64,000 nt of DNA from Breviolum minutum Mf 1.05b.01 (lineage: Eukaryota > Sar > Dinophyceae > Suessiales > Symbiodiniaceae). Each line of letters starts with the position of its first letter. Within the stretch, counting starts at the first letter, position 1. The notes under the pieces were generated by a model, which saw only the letters and a list, made by a program, of their open reading frames with translations, did no database searches and was not told the origin of the DNA. Both the position numbers and the translations under genes were made by a program. Location: positions 62,001 through 126,000 of the forward strand of contig DF239899.1 of assembly GCA_000507305.1 (NCBI GenBank). The letters run 5' to 3'. Shown here one piece after another: positions 47,478 through 58,292 of the stretch.

Positions 47478-47756
47478 TCAATGAAATAGTTGTCCGGAAT
47501 AGTATTCCCAATTCCGATTTGTTCGCCTTGACCAACCTCTATTGCCGCGAGATCCTCCTCTGCCACGACCCTTGTTCCAGTTGTCTTGTTCCCACCTTCC
47601 CCATTGGTTCGATTGTGGATTGACCGGGGTTTGCGATGATTGCGCAGGTTCATTGGTTTCGGTTGTGGCTTTGGCTCCGGCGGTGGTGCTTTGGGTGTGC
47701 TTGGCTTTGGGCCTTTTCTTGGATGCCAAGGAGGTCGTGGTCCAGAACTGGAACCA
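47478..47756 (-). CDS. RG-rich ORF divergent from the Gag-like ORF
   Basis: The frame is open for 92 codons plus stop on the minus strand. Its first half is the inverted-repeat copy of the same module that starts the plus-strand ORF. After the arm ends it diverges into a glutamine- and glycine-rich tail with NQWGRWEQDNWNKGRGRGG and NRGWSRRTNRNW. This RG-rich composition is typical of RNA-binding Gag tails. No usual ATG precedes the shared module; the first in-frame ATG-like start lies at 47729. It may be a remnant of a longer gene of the parent element. Confidence 0.45.
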   Translation of the reverse strand, partial: WFQFWTTTSLASKKRPKAKHTQSTTAGAKATTETNEPAQSSQTPVNPQSNQWGRWEQDNWNKGRGRGGSRGNRGWSRRTNRNWEYYSGQLFH

Positions 47757-47968
47757 CTAGGCCTTGGATCCCTCATCCCAAATGGCAACTCCACTTCATT
47801 CAATGATGGACGCGATCCACCAGAGAATGAAGTGGAGTTGCCATTTGGGATGAGGGATCCACGGCCTAGTGGTTCCAGTTCTGGACTACGACCTCCTTAG
47901 CATCCAAGAAAAGGCCCAAAGCCAAGCACACCCAAAGCTCCACCGCCGGAGCCAAAGCCACAACCGAA
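47658..47968. repeat. Internal 143 bp inverted repeat of the LTR element
   Basis: Arms 47658-47800 and 47826-47968 are equal in length without gaps and differ at about four positions. The spacer is 25 bp. Each arm encodes the same N-terminal module, read outward in both directions: WFQFWTTTSLASKKRPKAKH and a following T/A-rich stretch. The element therefore carries two copies of one coding start pointing away from each other. Confidence 0.85.
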
Positions 47969-48787
47969 TTTAAGCCAATGCCAAAAGCTCCGCCGAGAAG
48001 AAGCAACATGAGGGCAAGCAATCCCCCACCACCAGTGATGTTTTCTGAAGATTCCATGTCTGCCGACGAAGATGAACAATTGGTGAGAAGCAACAGTGAA
48101 TGGACATATCCAAACGTTGAGTTGGCAGGCAGAAAGCTGAGAAGCTCCCTCAGAAAATATTTTGGCAGTAGCGAAAGAGATGTTTTGATCTTGACTTACA
48201 TCAATCAATCGGATGAACAATGTGGTGCGTACGACGAATCTTTGATCCCTCTGGGTACTGCATACGATTTGATCAACGATTGGGAAGTTTTGCTTCGCAG
48301 AACCACGATATATTTGTCAGCATGGGCAGACGGGATCATCAGTCCCAGAGTCCTGAGAAAATACATCGATAAACCCAATTCAGCCTGGATCAAGTTGTAC
48401 CGATTCGTCTGGTTTAAATCGCAAAGCAATTACCTGAATGTATTCCCAACACCCAAGACATTTGCATTGGCCACGTGCTTAGATAAGCCAGCGAAAGAAG
48501 AGGATCGAAGGACTTTGTTGGATCGAACGGTGTTGCCGCCTGGGAAGGCGAAGGATCCCGTCGAGATTCAAGTCATGAGATCAGAGAGGGTCGTCGTAAT
48601 CCCAGATTTCCCACTTTCATGGAAATCGAAAAATGGGAACATCAATGATATCTCCAGCATAATCACTCAATGGGGATGGAACAACGTTCAACATTATTGC
48701 CCATCAGATTACATTAAGTGGGTGGTAAATACCAACCCGACTAATATGCCTGTGGTGAATCTCACAACTCTCTGGTTCGACTATTGA
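47870..48787 (+). CDS. Gag- or capsid-like protein of the LTR element, unknown family
   Basis: The frame is open from just after a TAG at 47867 to a TGA at 48785-48787, 305 codons. The first internal ATG (47978) gives 269 residues. The N-terminal 60 or so residues are basic and proline-rich (KKRPKAKH; APPRRSNMRASNPPPP), then acidic (SMSADEDEQ). The rest is a globular-looking domain with several tryptophans that ends in TTLWFDY. No CCHC knuckle, protease or polymerase motif is visible. A basic, proline-rich arm before a compact domain fits a nucleic-acid-coating structural protein, either a Gag or a captured viral capsid. That assignment is inference. The stop lies 21 bp before the right LTR. 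Confidence 0.7.
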   Translation, partial: WFQFWTTTSLASKKRPKAKHTQSSTAGAKATTEFKPMPKAPPRRSNMRASNPPPPVMFSEDSMSADEDEQLVRSNSEWTYPNVELAGRKLRSSLRKYFGSSERDVLILTYINQSDEQCGAYDESLIPLGTAYDLINDWEVLLRRTTIYLSAWADGIISPRVLRKYIDKPNSAWIKLYRFVWFKSQSNYLNVFPTPKTFALATCLDKPAKEEDRRTLLDRTVLPPGKAKDPVEIQVMRSERVVVIPDFPLSWKSKNGNINDISSIITQWGWNNVQHYCPSDYIKWVVNTNPTNMPVVNLTTLWFDY

Positions 48788-48808
48788 CACAATCTACGGC
48801 TGATAACC

Positions 48809-49030
48809 TGTCAAGGGATATGACACCGATATATCTGCCTATAATGGTCAGTATCGTAGAATGAATACAATGCGATAGATGTTAAGCAGCTCACACTTCG
48901 CTCTTTTTGGACCTAACCTCGCTACGTAAGAAAGGTCGGTGCCTTGAGCCAAAGAGGAAAGACAGGACGTCATATATGTGCATATTATGCACATATGTAT
49001 GGTTCATGTATGACACCAGTTCTGTTAACA
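48809..49030. repeat. Right LTR of the compact element
   Basis: The copy matches the left LTR over all 222 bp by eye. Its inner edge is preceded by CTGATAACC, which on the minus strand reads GGTTATCAGC. This resembles the initiator-Met primer-binding sequence TGGTATCAGAGC, but with differences. Confidence 0.88.
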
Positions 49031-49373
49031 TTATCGATGGTTTTATAAATAAATATGTAAAAAATAAAAACATATATTTAGATACATATATATATATATA
49101 TCATGTATATACAGTACGTACGCAGTGAAACCTGTAAATACTTGATTTAAAAATACAATCGACACATAAGTTGTGATAAACATATGCACATATTTGAGCA
49201 TGTCTCCACCCACAATGGGAAATGCCTATGGCCTTTTGGGGGCGCCTGAGCCTCCGAGGCCTTGTAGTATTTCAATCTCCGAGCTGTACAGGTGATGTTT
49301 GCTGCAAAGCTCCTTTAAAAAAGGGAGGAGGTAAACCACCCAACTCCTGAATCAGAAGGACCTAAACTCATAT

Positions 49374-49588
49374 AGGATCCATGGGACAAAATGTATATTT
49401 ACCCTATAAAATCTATAAATGACTGGTTGATCTTTATGGGTTTTTTAGGCAAATATACCATTCTAATGAGGATCATTATCCCATAGCATCCATGGGACTG
49501 GTATATTTACCCGCACTAATTTACCATAACAATTGCCAACCGAATTCACGTAGGTAAATATACAATCGTCCCATGGATGGTATGGGAT
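49374..49588. repeat. Two family B elements end to end
   Basis: Copies at about 49374-49480 and 49483-49588 lie side by side. Confidence 0.65.
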
Positions 49589-50961
49589 AGGGCTTTTTTG
49601 GATGTTTGTGGTTTCATCTTCCAACGAATAGACAAACCCCACCCCAGCGAGCCCGTCAACTCCCAAGCCAGGACCCCCACCTGTGCCGAAGCTAACCAAC
49701 CATTGCGACTGGTCACCTCGAGAATCGGGTTGGGCCCGGGGAAGTGGTGCGGAGGGATGTCCCGTTTGAAGTTAACAAAAGGTTAGGATCAGTGGGTTAT
49801 AACCTACTTATAAAGGATTTATAAAAGCGAGGATTCAAACACTGCAAATCTACATCCGGATGTCTCGTTTGGTTTGTTAGGATCAATGGTTCATGGATTT
49901 TTTTCACCTAGTATCGTACATGGGATATATTGGGGTAATAACCCATTGACTTATTATAACCTTTTATTATTAACTTCAAACGGGACATCCAAGTAGATGT
50001 GTTTTTTTTGGTCGGAAGATATGAGAATCACATCATGAATCCAAAAGGTACATCTGAGGTCCAAAAAACATGCCAGAAAAAAAATGAGGACTAACATAGT
50101 AGGATTACATCATACCGTTGATGGTTCAGAAATCCGGCCAACCACCTGGGATTCATAAAATCTGGTAAATTTGTAGGGATTCAGGCCCACCTTCTGCGAA
50201 TGGTAATGGAACCAGGTATGTCCTAAGAAAGGGATTCCTAAGGATCCAGGTATGTCCTAAGAAAGGGATTTCCCCTACAATCCTATTCCGGGGATGGAAT
50301 TGAGACCATCAATCCTACTCGATCGGGACGGGCCTGGGCATTTCAGAACCAAAACATTCTCGGGCAAAAATTGGGATTCATTTCCCTTCAAATAAAATGG
50401 GTTACTTCCTGGTGACCTCCTTTTTGAAACATGGACCGGTGCCAGAGGCCCATCGTGTCTATAGTGGAAGGTATTCCTGCGGGAAATCAGGTGAACGCAA
50501 ATGTGATATATATATATAAGGATTTGATTACCAGGTTATGTTCATAGCAACATACAGCACAAATAGATGGTTTTTCATCAAATATATAATATATATGTAT
50601 AGATATATAGGCCTGTTACTAATCATTGATTTTTGACTCCAGGACCGGTTCATCATGCAACATGGTATGGAACTTCAGGATGTCCAATACTAGTAGTTGC
50701 AAAGTTATCAAAGGACCGTGCTCAATCGTGATCTCCAGTGTCCCTGCTTTGTGGGCCATGACAGCTATAAATTTATATAGGCTGTAAAACTATAAATTAA
50801 CAAATCGCCTCTGCAAAATGATGGTTGGAAAACAAGCCTGTCCTTTTTGGAATGATCCTTTTTTGCAGGGGCGAGCTGTTAAACTGCGGGGGTTTATCTA
50901 GTTGACCATGAGTCTCATCAAACGAGGTTCGAACGTCTTCCCAAGCACGCTGACAATCTGA

Positions 50962-51162
50962 TCAAGCGAAAAGAATCTGATCTCTCACATACATCACCTC
51001 ATACTCAATGAATGAAGGCCCAGTCAGATTGGCTTCCGACCGTGGATGGATCAGCCCAACATCCCGGTTGTGGGAACCAACAGCGTTCCAACCCATCAGT
51101 TGTTGCAGTCTCAAAGGTTTCGCCGCTTCCGACCCATATGGTCCCAAGCACTGGGACAGGAG
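50962..51162 (-). CDS. Terminal exon, possible PARP-like ADP-ribosyltransferase C-terminus
   Basis: The exon begins after GTTTCTTGCAG and runs to a TGA, 66 codons. It reads LLSQCLGPYGSEAAKPLRLQ and later HPRSEANLTGPSFIEYEVMY, VRDQILFA. The ending (EYEVMYVRDQI) resembles the last strands of the PARP/ARTD catalytic fold, where a '(E)(Y/F)VVYD.(D/A)Q(I/V)' segment closes the domain. This is a motif-level suggestion only. An internal GTGAGA (phase 0) could end the exon earlier at 50989. Confidence 0.5.
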   Translation of the reverse strand, partial: LLSQCLGPYGSEAAKPLRLQQLMGWNAVGSHNRDVGLIHPRSEANLTGPSFIEYEVMYVRDQILFA

Positions 51163-51237
51163 CTGCAAGAAACTTGACAAGGGCCAAAGACAGGTACAGA
51201 TTGCTTTTCAGTCATCAGTTGCTTTTCAGTCATCTCA

Positions 51238-51345
51238 GCGCCATGCAGTTTTGCAGTCTTCCAGGACTCTTCCAGACATTGCGCTGATTGCAGTCATATG
51301 CACCATCATCAATTTACCATACCCACATGCTCTAACGTTATAACC
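51238..51345 (-). CDS. Exon of the same 51 kb gene
   Basis: The minus frame reads ACGYGKLMMVHMTAISAMSG, RVLEDCKTAWR. It lies just upstream of the possible PARP-like terminal exon and is protein-like throughout. The acceptor may be GTTAG at its 5' end. Confidence 0.5.
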
Positions 51346-51416
51346 TTTTTGGATTTTTTTACGGACAGGCCACATGAACGTGCAAAAATTACTTTGTAAA
51401 TATGCCCATCTCATGA

Positions 51417-51534
51417 AGCATGTGGATAACAATTGAAAACAGGCAAACATCCCCAGTGAGGATTGCAGCAAGCCATAGCAAACCCGTACCTTTTGCCGGC
51501 ACCATTCATCAGTACCCAGGCAAGGTCGTTTTTT
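51417..51534 (-). CDS. Exon of the 51 kb gene after a family D element
   Basis: It opens directly after GGGAGTGTAG, the end of a family D copy, and reads KNDLAWVLMNGAGKRYGFAM, ACCNPHWGCLPVFNCYPHAS before a TGA. The real 3' border may be earlier. It is probably upstream of 51238-51345 in the same gene. Confidence 0.45.
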
Positions 51535-51536
51535 CT

Positions 51537-51648
51537 ACACTCCCTAAGACTAACAGCTCTGAAGATGGATGGTTTGGAGACTTAAGCCTTTCATTTTGGG
51601 GTTTCGACCCATTTTCAAGGGCTCTTGCTGTTAGTTTCAGTGAGAGTA
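51537..51648. repeat. Family D element
   Basis: Full copy upstream (minus sense) of the 51.4 kb exon. Confidence 0.65.
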
Positions 51649-53329
51649 TACCTTCTGGTAAACTAAAAAAGTTGGCTGGAATATCCCCATCCTAAGAATC
51701 ATAGGATTTCAAAACTTGTGCTTTGGAGATCCATTTCCGAACCCTGCAAAAACAGAGACCAACCCCTCTTGTTTTGGAAGGTCCGTCATGAGTCTTAGGG
51801 CACGTTCAATAGGAAAAAAATGATTCAGGGTCAAACAACAATTTTTCATCCTGGATGTCCAACAAACTACGGTAAGGGCGGGCACGTGATGCTTCCCACA
51901 TGTTCTCTAAGAAAACCGTTACACTTCCCAGTTACCGGAACCCTTCTCTTAGGAAGCCAAAATTACTGTTTTTTATTTGATGTGATGACATTTGCTTGTA
52001 CAAAACATGATTTTCTTAAAAGTGGTGCTTTTTGCCACAGGTTTTTAAAACATATGTTATATTCACGTGAAATTCAAACAATGGGATCATTTCCTCCCCA
52101 AAAAAAACACGGCACCAAAAAATCTATCGAACAAACACCACAAATGATAGATTATCACAACGTATCTTTGAAACGTATGTGGAAACGTATCGCAATGGCG
52201 GTGTGGGCGTTGCGTATCCCTTTAGAAGTCGAAAAAATCATGGGAATTATGAACGGATCATACATGGAGGGATGGGCCCCCACTGAGGATACCTGGTTAA
52301 GGTGGGACCCCAATTTATAAGCCATTTTTAAAGGCCATGAATGAAAGGGGAATCCCAGGTTGGAATTGGGAACTTAGGATCACCAAGGTTTTTAACCGCT
52401 TACTAAATGGAATGAAGCACCAAGTACCTAGAAAACCTAGTGTACCTATAACACCAACCAATATGTAACGAATACTACCGGGGTTTCTTTTCCGGTCAAT
52501 TTCTTTGAGGCAACTGGATGGCTGGTTTGAGGGGTTTCCAGTTGATGGAAATTAACGTCCCAACTTGTTTTTTCAGGTAGTGGCGCCTGGAATGACCCTT
52601 CACTAAGGCCTTGGGATGCCTTGGGATAATCCCCAAAGGACATCCAGTCGCGAACCCCTCCAGTTTTTGGTGAGGAGGAATAGGTGTGAGTTTGGGTTAC
52701 CCCCAGACAAACCTTTCGCCTCAGGAGATGTTTCGTAAAAGGGATTCAAGTTGATTCCTCAAAAGGTGTGACTGGATCTATAAGGATTATATTCCAAGGG
52801 GGGGGGGGATTTGGGGGATAGCCTGGAATTCCCATATTGTAATTTAGGTCTGGCCAAACTATAATAATTCCATATTTCACCAACCTAGAAATCTCTGAAA
52901 TAGCCGGGGTCGCATTTCCCTTCCTATTCACTACCTTTTGGGGGCCGAAAACTCGTGTGAGGGAACAACAAGAAACAAAAAACTAGAACCAGCAAGCCTA
53001 GGTTTTTGGTGATTTGTTGCGTGATTTTTACATACCCTCTGGTAAACTAACATAGCTGGCTGGAATATCTCCATTCTCGATAGGAAGTACATCTTCATTC
53101 AGGGTCCATGTTCCATTGCTATGTTTGTTTTGCCGGAGTGTAGCTTAACATTTCAATCTTATAATTTTCAGATCGCTTACCACTTTCAAAAACCGCTGTC
53201 CCTCATCTCCCTTAGCATCAAGAATTCTGCGAATTTCTTCCAAGCAACATTTTGAAGGACTTCTTCAAAGCTTCCACCCTGGTGATTCTGACAGTTTCTG
53301 CTGGGGGAAATGTCATTCTGGACCTTTTT

Positions 53330-53470
53330 TTGGAGGATCATCCCAGGACTTGTAAGTGGTTAATAACCATGGTTAGCTGGTGTCCTTTAAGGACGGTTGA
53401 TCTAGTTATAAATCAATGGCTCATAACCCCTTTAAGTAACCATTTACTAAGCGGGGTGATCCTCCAAGTA
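53330..53470. repeat. Family C element
   Basis: Full copy. Confidence 0.65.
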
Positions 53471-53539
53471 CGATTGCAGTCACGTGTTTGGTTGGAGACC
53501 TACCAAAAAGCACAACCTGCTTGACTAAAACACCCAACT

Positions 53540-54370
53540 TGACTTTTTCGTCGAAAAAATTGATACTAGTAGGGGGAACTATGCACCTTTATTAAATCCA
53601 AGGATAAAACGTCCAAAAACATCTCCCTTGAATGGTACCCACCCCACTCTCCTAGCCATTTCATAAAGACATACTTTTTATAAAATGGATGCCTGGGTCA
53701 AAACCTTTATATAATGCAAACACCAGGAAGGACGGGTTTATACATTGCAGCGGCCAACATGTATATAGAATGGGTCTTAGCTTTGTGCCAGATAAATCGC
53801 AAAAAATTGCAGGAGAACAAACTTGTTTACAGAATGACCATACCACATATAAAGCCAAAAAAAGCGAAGATGGTGCCTCTTTATAAAATGGGGTGTCCTC
53901 TAAAAATTCAACCTCAAAACAACTTGATTTTTTGTAGTTGTTTTTTTGCTTTTGTCTAGATTTCACATTATTTTCTCATTTTATGGCAGGTTATTGATTT
54001 GTGACCTTTACTTTCCTAGGTCTTTTCCAGGTTCCTAGGTTCCCGCTAAAAAGATGTTGTATCGAGAGGTACACTTTCCGAGCGTTGGTGGGGCCCAAAA
54101 GTCCAACATTTCCCGACGTATTCATGAATCTTGGATATTGGATTTTGGACGTTGTAGATTTATGTAAAATATGTAAATATTGGGCGTCGGATGTTACAAG
54201 TTTTCTCTGAATCCACGGATCTTGCAAAAAATGGAGCCAGGAGAATTTGGACGCATTAAAATGAAAATTGATTTAACATCTATTAAAATTGATCAAAATT
54301 GTCGTCTGCTCTCATTTGCCACCTAAATCCACCAAATCTTTTGTAGAATGGGTCACATATAGCTGAACAT
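53540..54370. other. Region without firm genes
   Basis: Both strands have open frames of 60-100 codons, but they overlap each other and contain the TTTATAAAATG repeat core. A plus-strand stretch near 54020-54210 is the least implausible. Confidence 0.35.
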
Positions 54371-54377
54371 CTACCCA

Positions 54378-54535
54378 CAAAAGCTTTATATAATGAAAGG
54401 TATTTTTGAACCAGGTAAAACAACACTGTTTATATAATGAAAGGTATCTTTCAACCAGGTAAAACAACACATTTCATATTAATATAATGATAGCTATTTG
54501 TGAACCAGGTAAAACAATATGTTTTATATATTGAG
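54378..54535. repeat. Degenerate tandem repeat, about 45-50 bp unit
   Basis: Three consecutive units share TTTATATAATGAAAGGTAT and GAACCAGGTAAAACAACA. Looser matches to the TTTATA.AATG core continue at 53675-53895 and 54590-54620. Confidence 0.75.
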
Positions 54536-54792
54536 TGCATCAGGTAAATTATGGTAATTCAAACCACCAGCGTAGTTAGGACCCCGCTCCGGCTTTATAG
54601 AATGATACCTAAATTCCATTATATAGAGTGCAAAGGATACCCACTACATAAAAAACAATCAAGGGGAATCCATATATGAAATCCTTTTCATAGGGATGGG
54701 ATGCATGGGGGGTTCCTCCGGGGCAGTTTGAAAGATCTACACTGCGGATCAACGGTGTGTGGAGAAAGAGCAAGCCTGCAGCTTTTGACCTT

Positions 54793-55045
54793 ACTTGGAG
54801 GATCATCCCAGTTAGTTTCAGTCGTTAGGATGACCCCAATGTATAAGCCATGGAGTGCGGCCATTTGGAAAACTGTCCCACAACGATATCACCAACGATC
54901 TTTGGACAAGAACGTTCACCATGTTTATTACAACCACTTACTAAGTGGGATGATCCTCCATGTAGGATCCATGGATGGTAAATTTAGTTGCATTTATCAT
55001 AGAGATCAACTAAATGGAGGTAAATAAACCATGCATTAATCCTAG
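54793..55045. repeat. Paired family C and family B elements
   Basis: Family C (TTGGAGGATCATCCCA ... TGGGATGATCCTCCA) at 54793-54959 is followed at once by family B at 54964-55045. The same pair with the same junction (TCCTCCATGTAGGATCCATG) recurs at 59986-60221. Confidence 0.7.
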
Positions 55046-55227
55046 GAATTAGCGCCCCAATCCAGGATCAACCTTACCCTTAGGCTAAACCCATCTTTTG
55101 GAACCAGCTTGCCGCCTGCAGTTCGTCGAGCTGTATCCCGTGATACAGTGCCAGAAAGGCAAAAAAGACTTGCGCCGCTACGGCGCAAATAAAGAGCCTC
55201 AGAAAGGACAAAAAAAGGAGGAATAAG

Positions 55228-55313
<86 letters not shown>

Positions 55314-55314
55314 C
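55228..55314. repeat. AAC microsatellite, about 29 units
   Basis: An uninterrupted AAC run. It produces artefact poly-Val and poly-Leu frames on the minus strand. Confidence 0.95.
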
Positions 55315-55624
55315 CAATAACAACAACCGACAACAAGCGACAAATTCCAAACCCAACAACCCAAAAAACATGGAAACCAAGGAACCTTTACAGGCAACTC
55401 TGCAACTCTCAAAACAAAACTGCTGATAGCCTCTTGACTTGATGGGACAAACAAGTCATCCAGCTAAGCATCCCTGGGATGCTACCAAAACCTCGAACTG
55501 GCAAGATAAATTTCTTACATCCACTTCCCATGAAAGACAGTTAATTATACTTTTGGTCTACATGTACCAGCAAAATCAACCAAATATGGGGAAATATACC
55601 GGTCATACATGGATCCTTTGGGTA

Positions 55625-56290
55625 TATTTCCATGTTTGATTCCATAAGATCATCCAAGAAACAGCAGCCAAAAGAGATCCGTGGTACGACGATGACCATC
55701 TTCAAACGCCATGGGTGTTTTTTGGGCAAATATCCGAGAAATCAGACACGGTATGGATCGAAAGTATGGAATTCTATTCGCACAGGATTCCGCCCAGTCT
55801 TACTTGAAAAACAAACGTGACCAGGTGATTCAAAGTGACCTTTTAATCCCCTAGTTGGACGTCATTTAACCTTTGAGTTCGGGTCACTTAATGATCCCAA
55901 AAAGGTCACGTTGGCAGAATTGCCAGGGAGGGTAGACATTTCTTTGACCCAAGGCATCGAACTTTGGCATATAATTGAAAAAGCTTAGTGGCAGTTGGTT
56001 TATTTCACCCTATTTGAGACTTCTTTCAACCAACGTATCCAGGGGGGTTAAGTATAAATGAATTTCACTTTAAAGTGATTTCGTGTCATCCCCGTATTTT
56101 TTTGATTTCATCTTTTGACAACCTTCGCATCGACGTTTTTGGAGTTCTTGGATTGCATCCACTCAAGTGCAAAGTCACCCTTTTGATTCCCCAAATGTAG
56201 GTCACTTATCCAACCAAGGGCACGACTTGAAGAACCTGGTTCCCCAAAGTTCAAGAGATCTGGAATCTACGAATCAAATACACTCAAGTT
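55625..56290. other. No gene identified
   Basis: It contains GTGACCTTTT / AAAAGGTCAC motifs repeated near 55833, 55895 and 56171, perhaps an old inverted-repeat element, and otherwise nothing recognisable. Confidence 0.4.
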
Positions 56291-56561
56291 GAAACATGGA
56301 CCCCCAAAATGATGGTTTCCAAGTTCGGAAATCTGCTATTCCAGGGTGTCATTTTCAGGTTCCATGTTAAACTTTGGGATGTTTGACTCGTCTAGATGTG
56401 AACATGAAACCTTTTGAGCCTTTCGTGAAAGGTGCAGATTCAACGTGCCATATTGATGCTAGATCCAAGCCAAGTACACCTCAGGTTCGGTATGACTGGA
56501 CCCCCAAAACAGATCTAAAAAACACCATGTTGGGAGGTGTTTGGATGTCTAGGGTGAATAT

Positions 56562-56579
56562 ATATATATATATATATAA
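56562..56579. repeat. TA microsatellite
   Basis: A run of TA units. Similar short runs occur at 26819-26832, 49086-49102, 50504-50518, 56997-57015, 59597-59615 and 62335-62353. Confidence 0.8.
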
Positions 56580-57904
56580 CCTTTTTATTTTTTTACCCGT
56601 TTAATTGCCCAAATCCCAAACGCTCAATGGGACTGATATAATTTACCTACATTTTCTCCCTAAACTATCCAGTTTTGTCGGTTAAAGTGGCCAGCCCCAT
56701 TGGCTGTGGACCTGGTTTTTGACAGACATCTGGTGATGTGGTTAGACCCATCCGGTAGTGGTAGGATGGGTGAAAAATATGAGTCAAACTTGGGTCATTT
56801 CCCCAGGCAGGGGTGAAAGTAAAACATCTTTAAAACCACCACCGAGGCCATTTATAACTAGATGAACCCTGCTCACTGGACTACTGAATGGAATGATCCT
56901 CCAAGTATTCTTGAGGAATAAACCAAATCCCACGTGATGGTCCAGTTTGGAGGTGAAAAAGGCCGTCATTCAAGTTCGTGACTTTTAGGTCATTGATTAT
57001 ATATATATATATATACATGGAAATCTTACAATTCGTGACTTTTAGTGACTTACAGTCTACAAGCATAGTTTAAGTGGAAATCTTATAGTTATTATAATGG
57101 TTCGTTAATTGGGAATGATTTTAACTTGGTGAATGATTGGTGAGTTCATCATAATTTAACCAACCATTTAAAGGCCCTAAGAATCAACCGTCATATTCTC
57201 AGATGATGATTAGGGCGTCCAATCCCTGCAAATCCAATCACCTTCTGAGACTGGTTTCATGGAACCTAAATACTATGCGTTGCGAAGGTGATTGGACGCC
57301 CCTTGCTCATCAGCTGAGACTATGACAGTTGATTCCTAGGGATACAGTCTGGCCTCACCAACTTAGATTTTTTGTGAAACAAAGGGTCCCATTTCCCTTC
57401 CTACAAAGGCTACATTTGGGGGGCCCACAACACCTGTGAGGTGGCTAAAAGTTGACCAGAAATCCCGGAAAAGACTCCTTGTAACCACCGGATCGGGTTT
57501 ACCCTATGAATCCAGACCCCTCCCAATCGAGTAGGATTGATGGTCGAAACATCCCATCTCCAGAATATCATTGTAGAGGAAATCCTCTTTCTTGGGACAT
57601 AGCTGGATCCTTAGGGTTAATAATCGCATGGGTCCGGGATATCCGGGATAACCTTATATCACTCCAAAGCATTAACTTGTCGACTCAACTACCGTTACAA
57701 AGATCTGAGAATAATTTGTCATCAAAAGTGACCAAAATATGCTTCATGTATGGATTATTTACCTTAAGTTATGATAAATGTAGGTACAATAAATATCTGG
57801 GCAAATTAGTAAAATTCTTAAACCTGAATTAAAGAAGTTTTGGGGGAGATTCCCTTACTAAACCACAATTTAAGGTGACCTCGGCGGTTTGGTCGTTATA
57901 ATTT

Positions 57905-58046
57905 GGTGAGTTTTGTCCCCAGAAACAACTTTCTCTCCCGAATCCCCCATAAGCTTCACACAAGTGTCAGCATCGAAATCGGCCACCTGAAGATTTGTGT
58001 TTGGAATTGGATTGATATGCAGCGATGTGTTTCCACAAATACAATA
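57905..58046 (-). CDS. Exon of 58 kb gene, unknown protein
   Basis: It begins directly after the family A terminus CTAG and reads YCICGNTSLHINPIPNTNLQ then VADFDADTCVKLMGDSGEK and VVSGDKTH without a stop. The composition is clearly protein-like. The 3' border was not resolved. I do not recognise the family. Confidence 0.6.
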
Positions 58047-58200
58047 CTAGTTGGTGGTTTCGACCCATTTGCAAAGTTTTCATCAAAATGGATCATGTTC
58101 CCAGGGACACCACCCAGAATATGTCATCCAATTTTCGAAACCACCTGTTTGATCCTGTTTGGCTGACATATGAGATTTGTTTTTTTTCAGGCTTCCAAAC
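58047..58200 (-). repeat. 154 nt intron carrying a family A element
   Basis: It starts GTTTGGAAGCC and ends with the family A terminus ACCACCAACTAG, which supplies the acceptor. Phase 0 is kept on both sides. Confidence 0.5.
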
Positions 58201-58292
58201 CTGAATAAGTTGTAGGTATAGGTCATTTTGGATGACTGGATGAAATACAGCGTTGAAATCAACCTCCATCTGCGCAATGTTGGCTAATATAG
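58201..58292 (-). CDS. Exon of 58 kb gene
   Basis: The minus frame reads LTILANIAQMEVDFNAVF then HPVIQNDLYLQLIQ, ending at CAG|GTTTGG in phase 0. The 5' border is either at CGCAG|ATGG (58269) or further up. It joins the next exon across a family A element in frame. Confidence 0.6.

Larger units (their letters stand above)
46908..49035. mobile_element. Compact LTR-bounded element, no reverse transcriptase
   Basis: Two 222 bp direct repeats (46913-47134 and 48809-49030) that look identical base for base start TGTCAAGG and end TGTTAACA, the TG...CA ends usual for LTRs. They are flanked by a 5 bp duplication, TTATC (46908-46912 and 49031-49035). The 1.67 kb interior holds no visible integrase, protease, reverse transcriptase or RNase H motif. 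It holds a 143 bp inverted repeat and two divergent ORFs. Identical LTRs and an intact duplication imply a recent insertion that would have needed enzymes from elsewhere. A TR-GAG-like non-autonomous LTR retrotransposon is the closest known category (inference). Confidence 0.85.

Noticed and set aside
55042..55454. Minus-strand frames with long Val or Leu runs
   Set aside because: These are translations of the AAC microsatellite, not a hydrophobic protein, although the flank after the repeat (AQVFFAFLALYHGIQLDELQ) could be a short exon.
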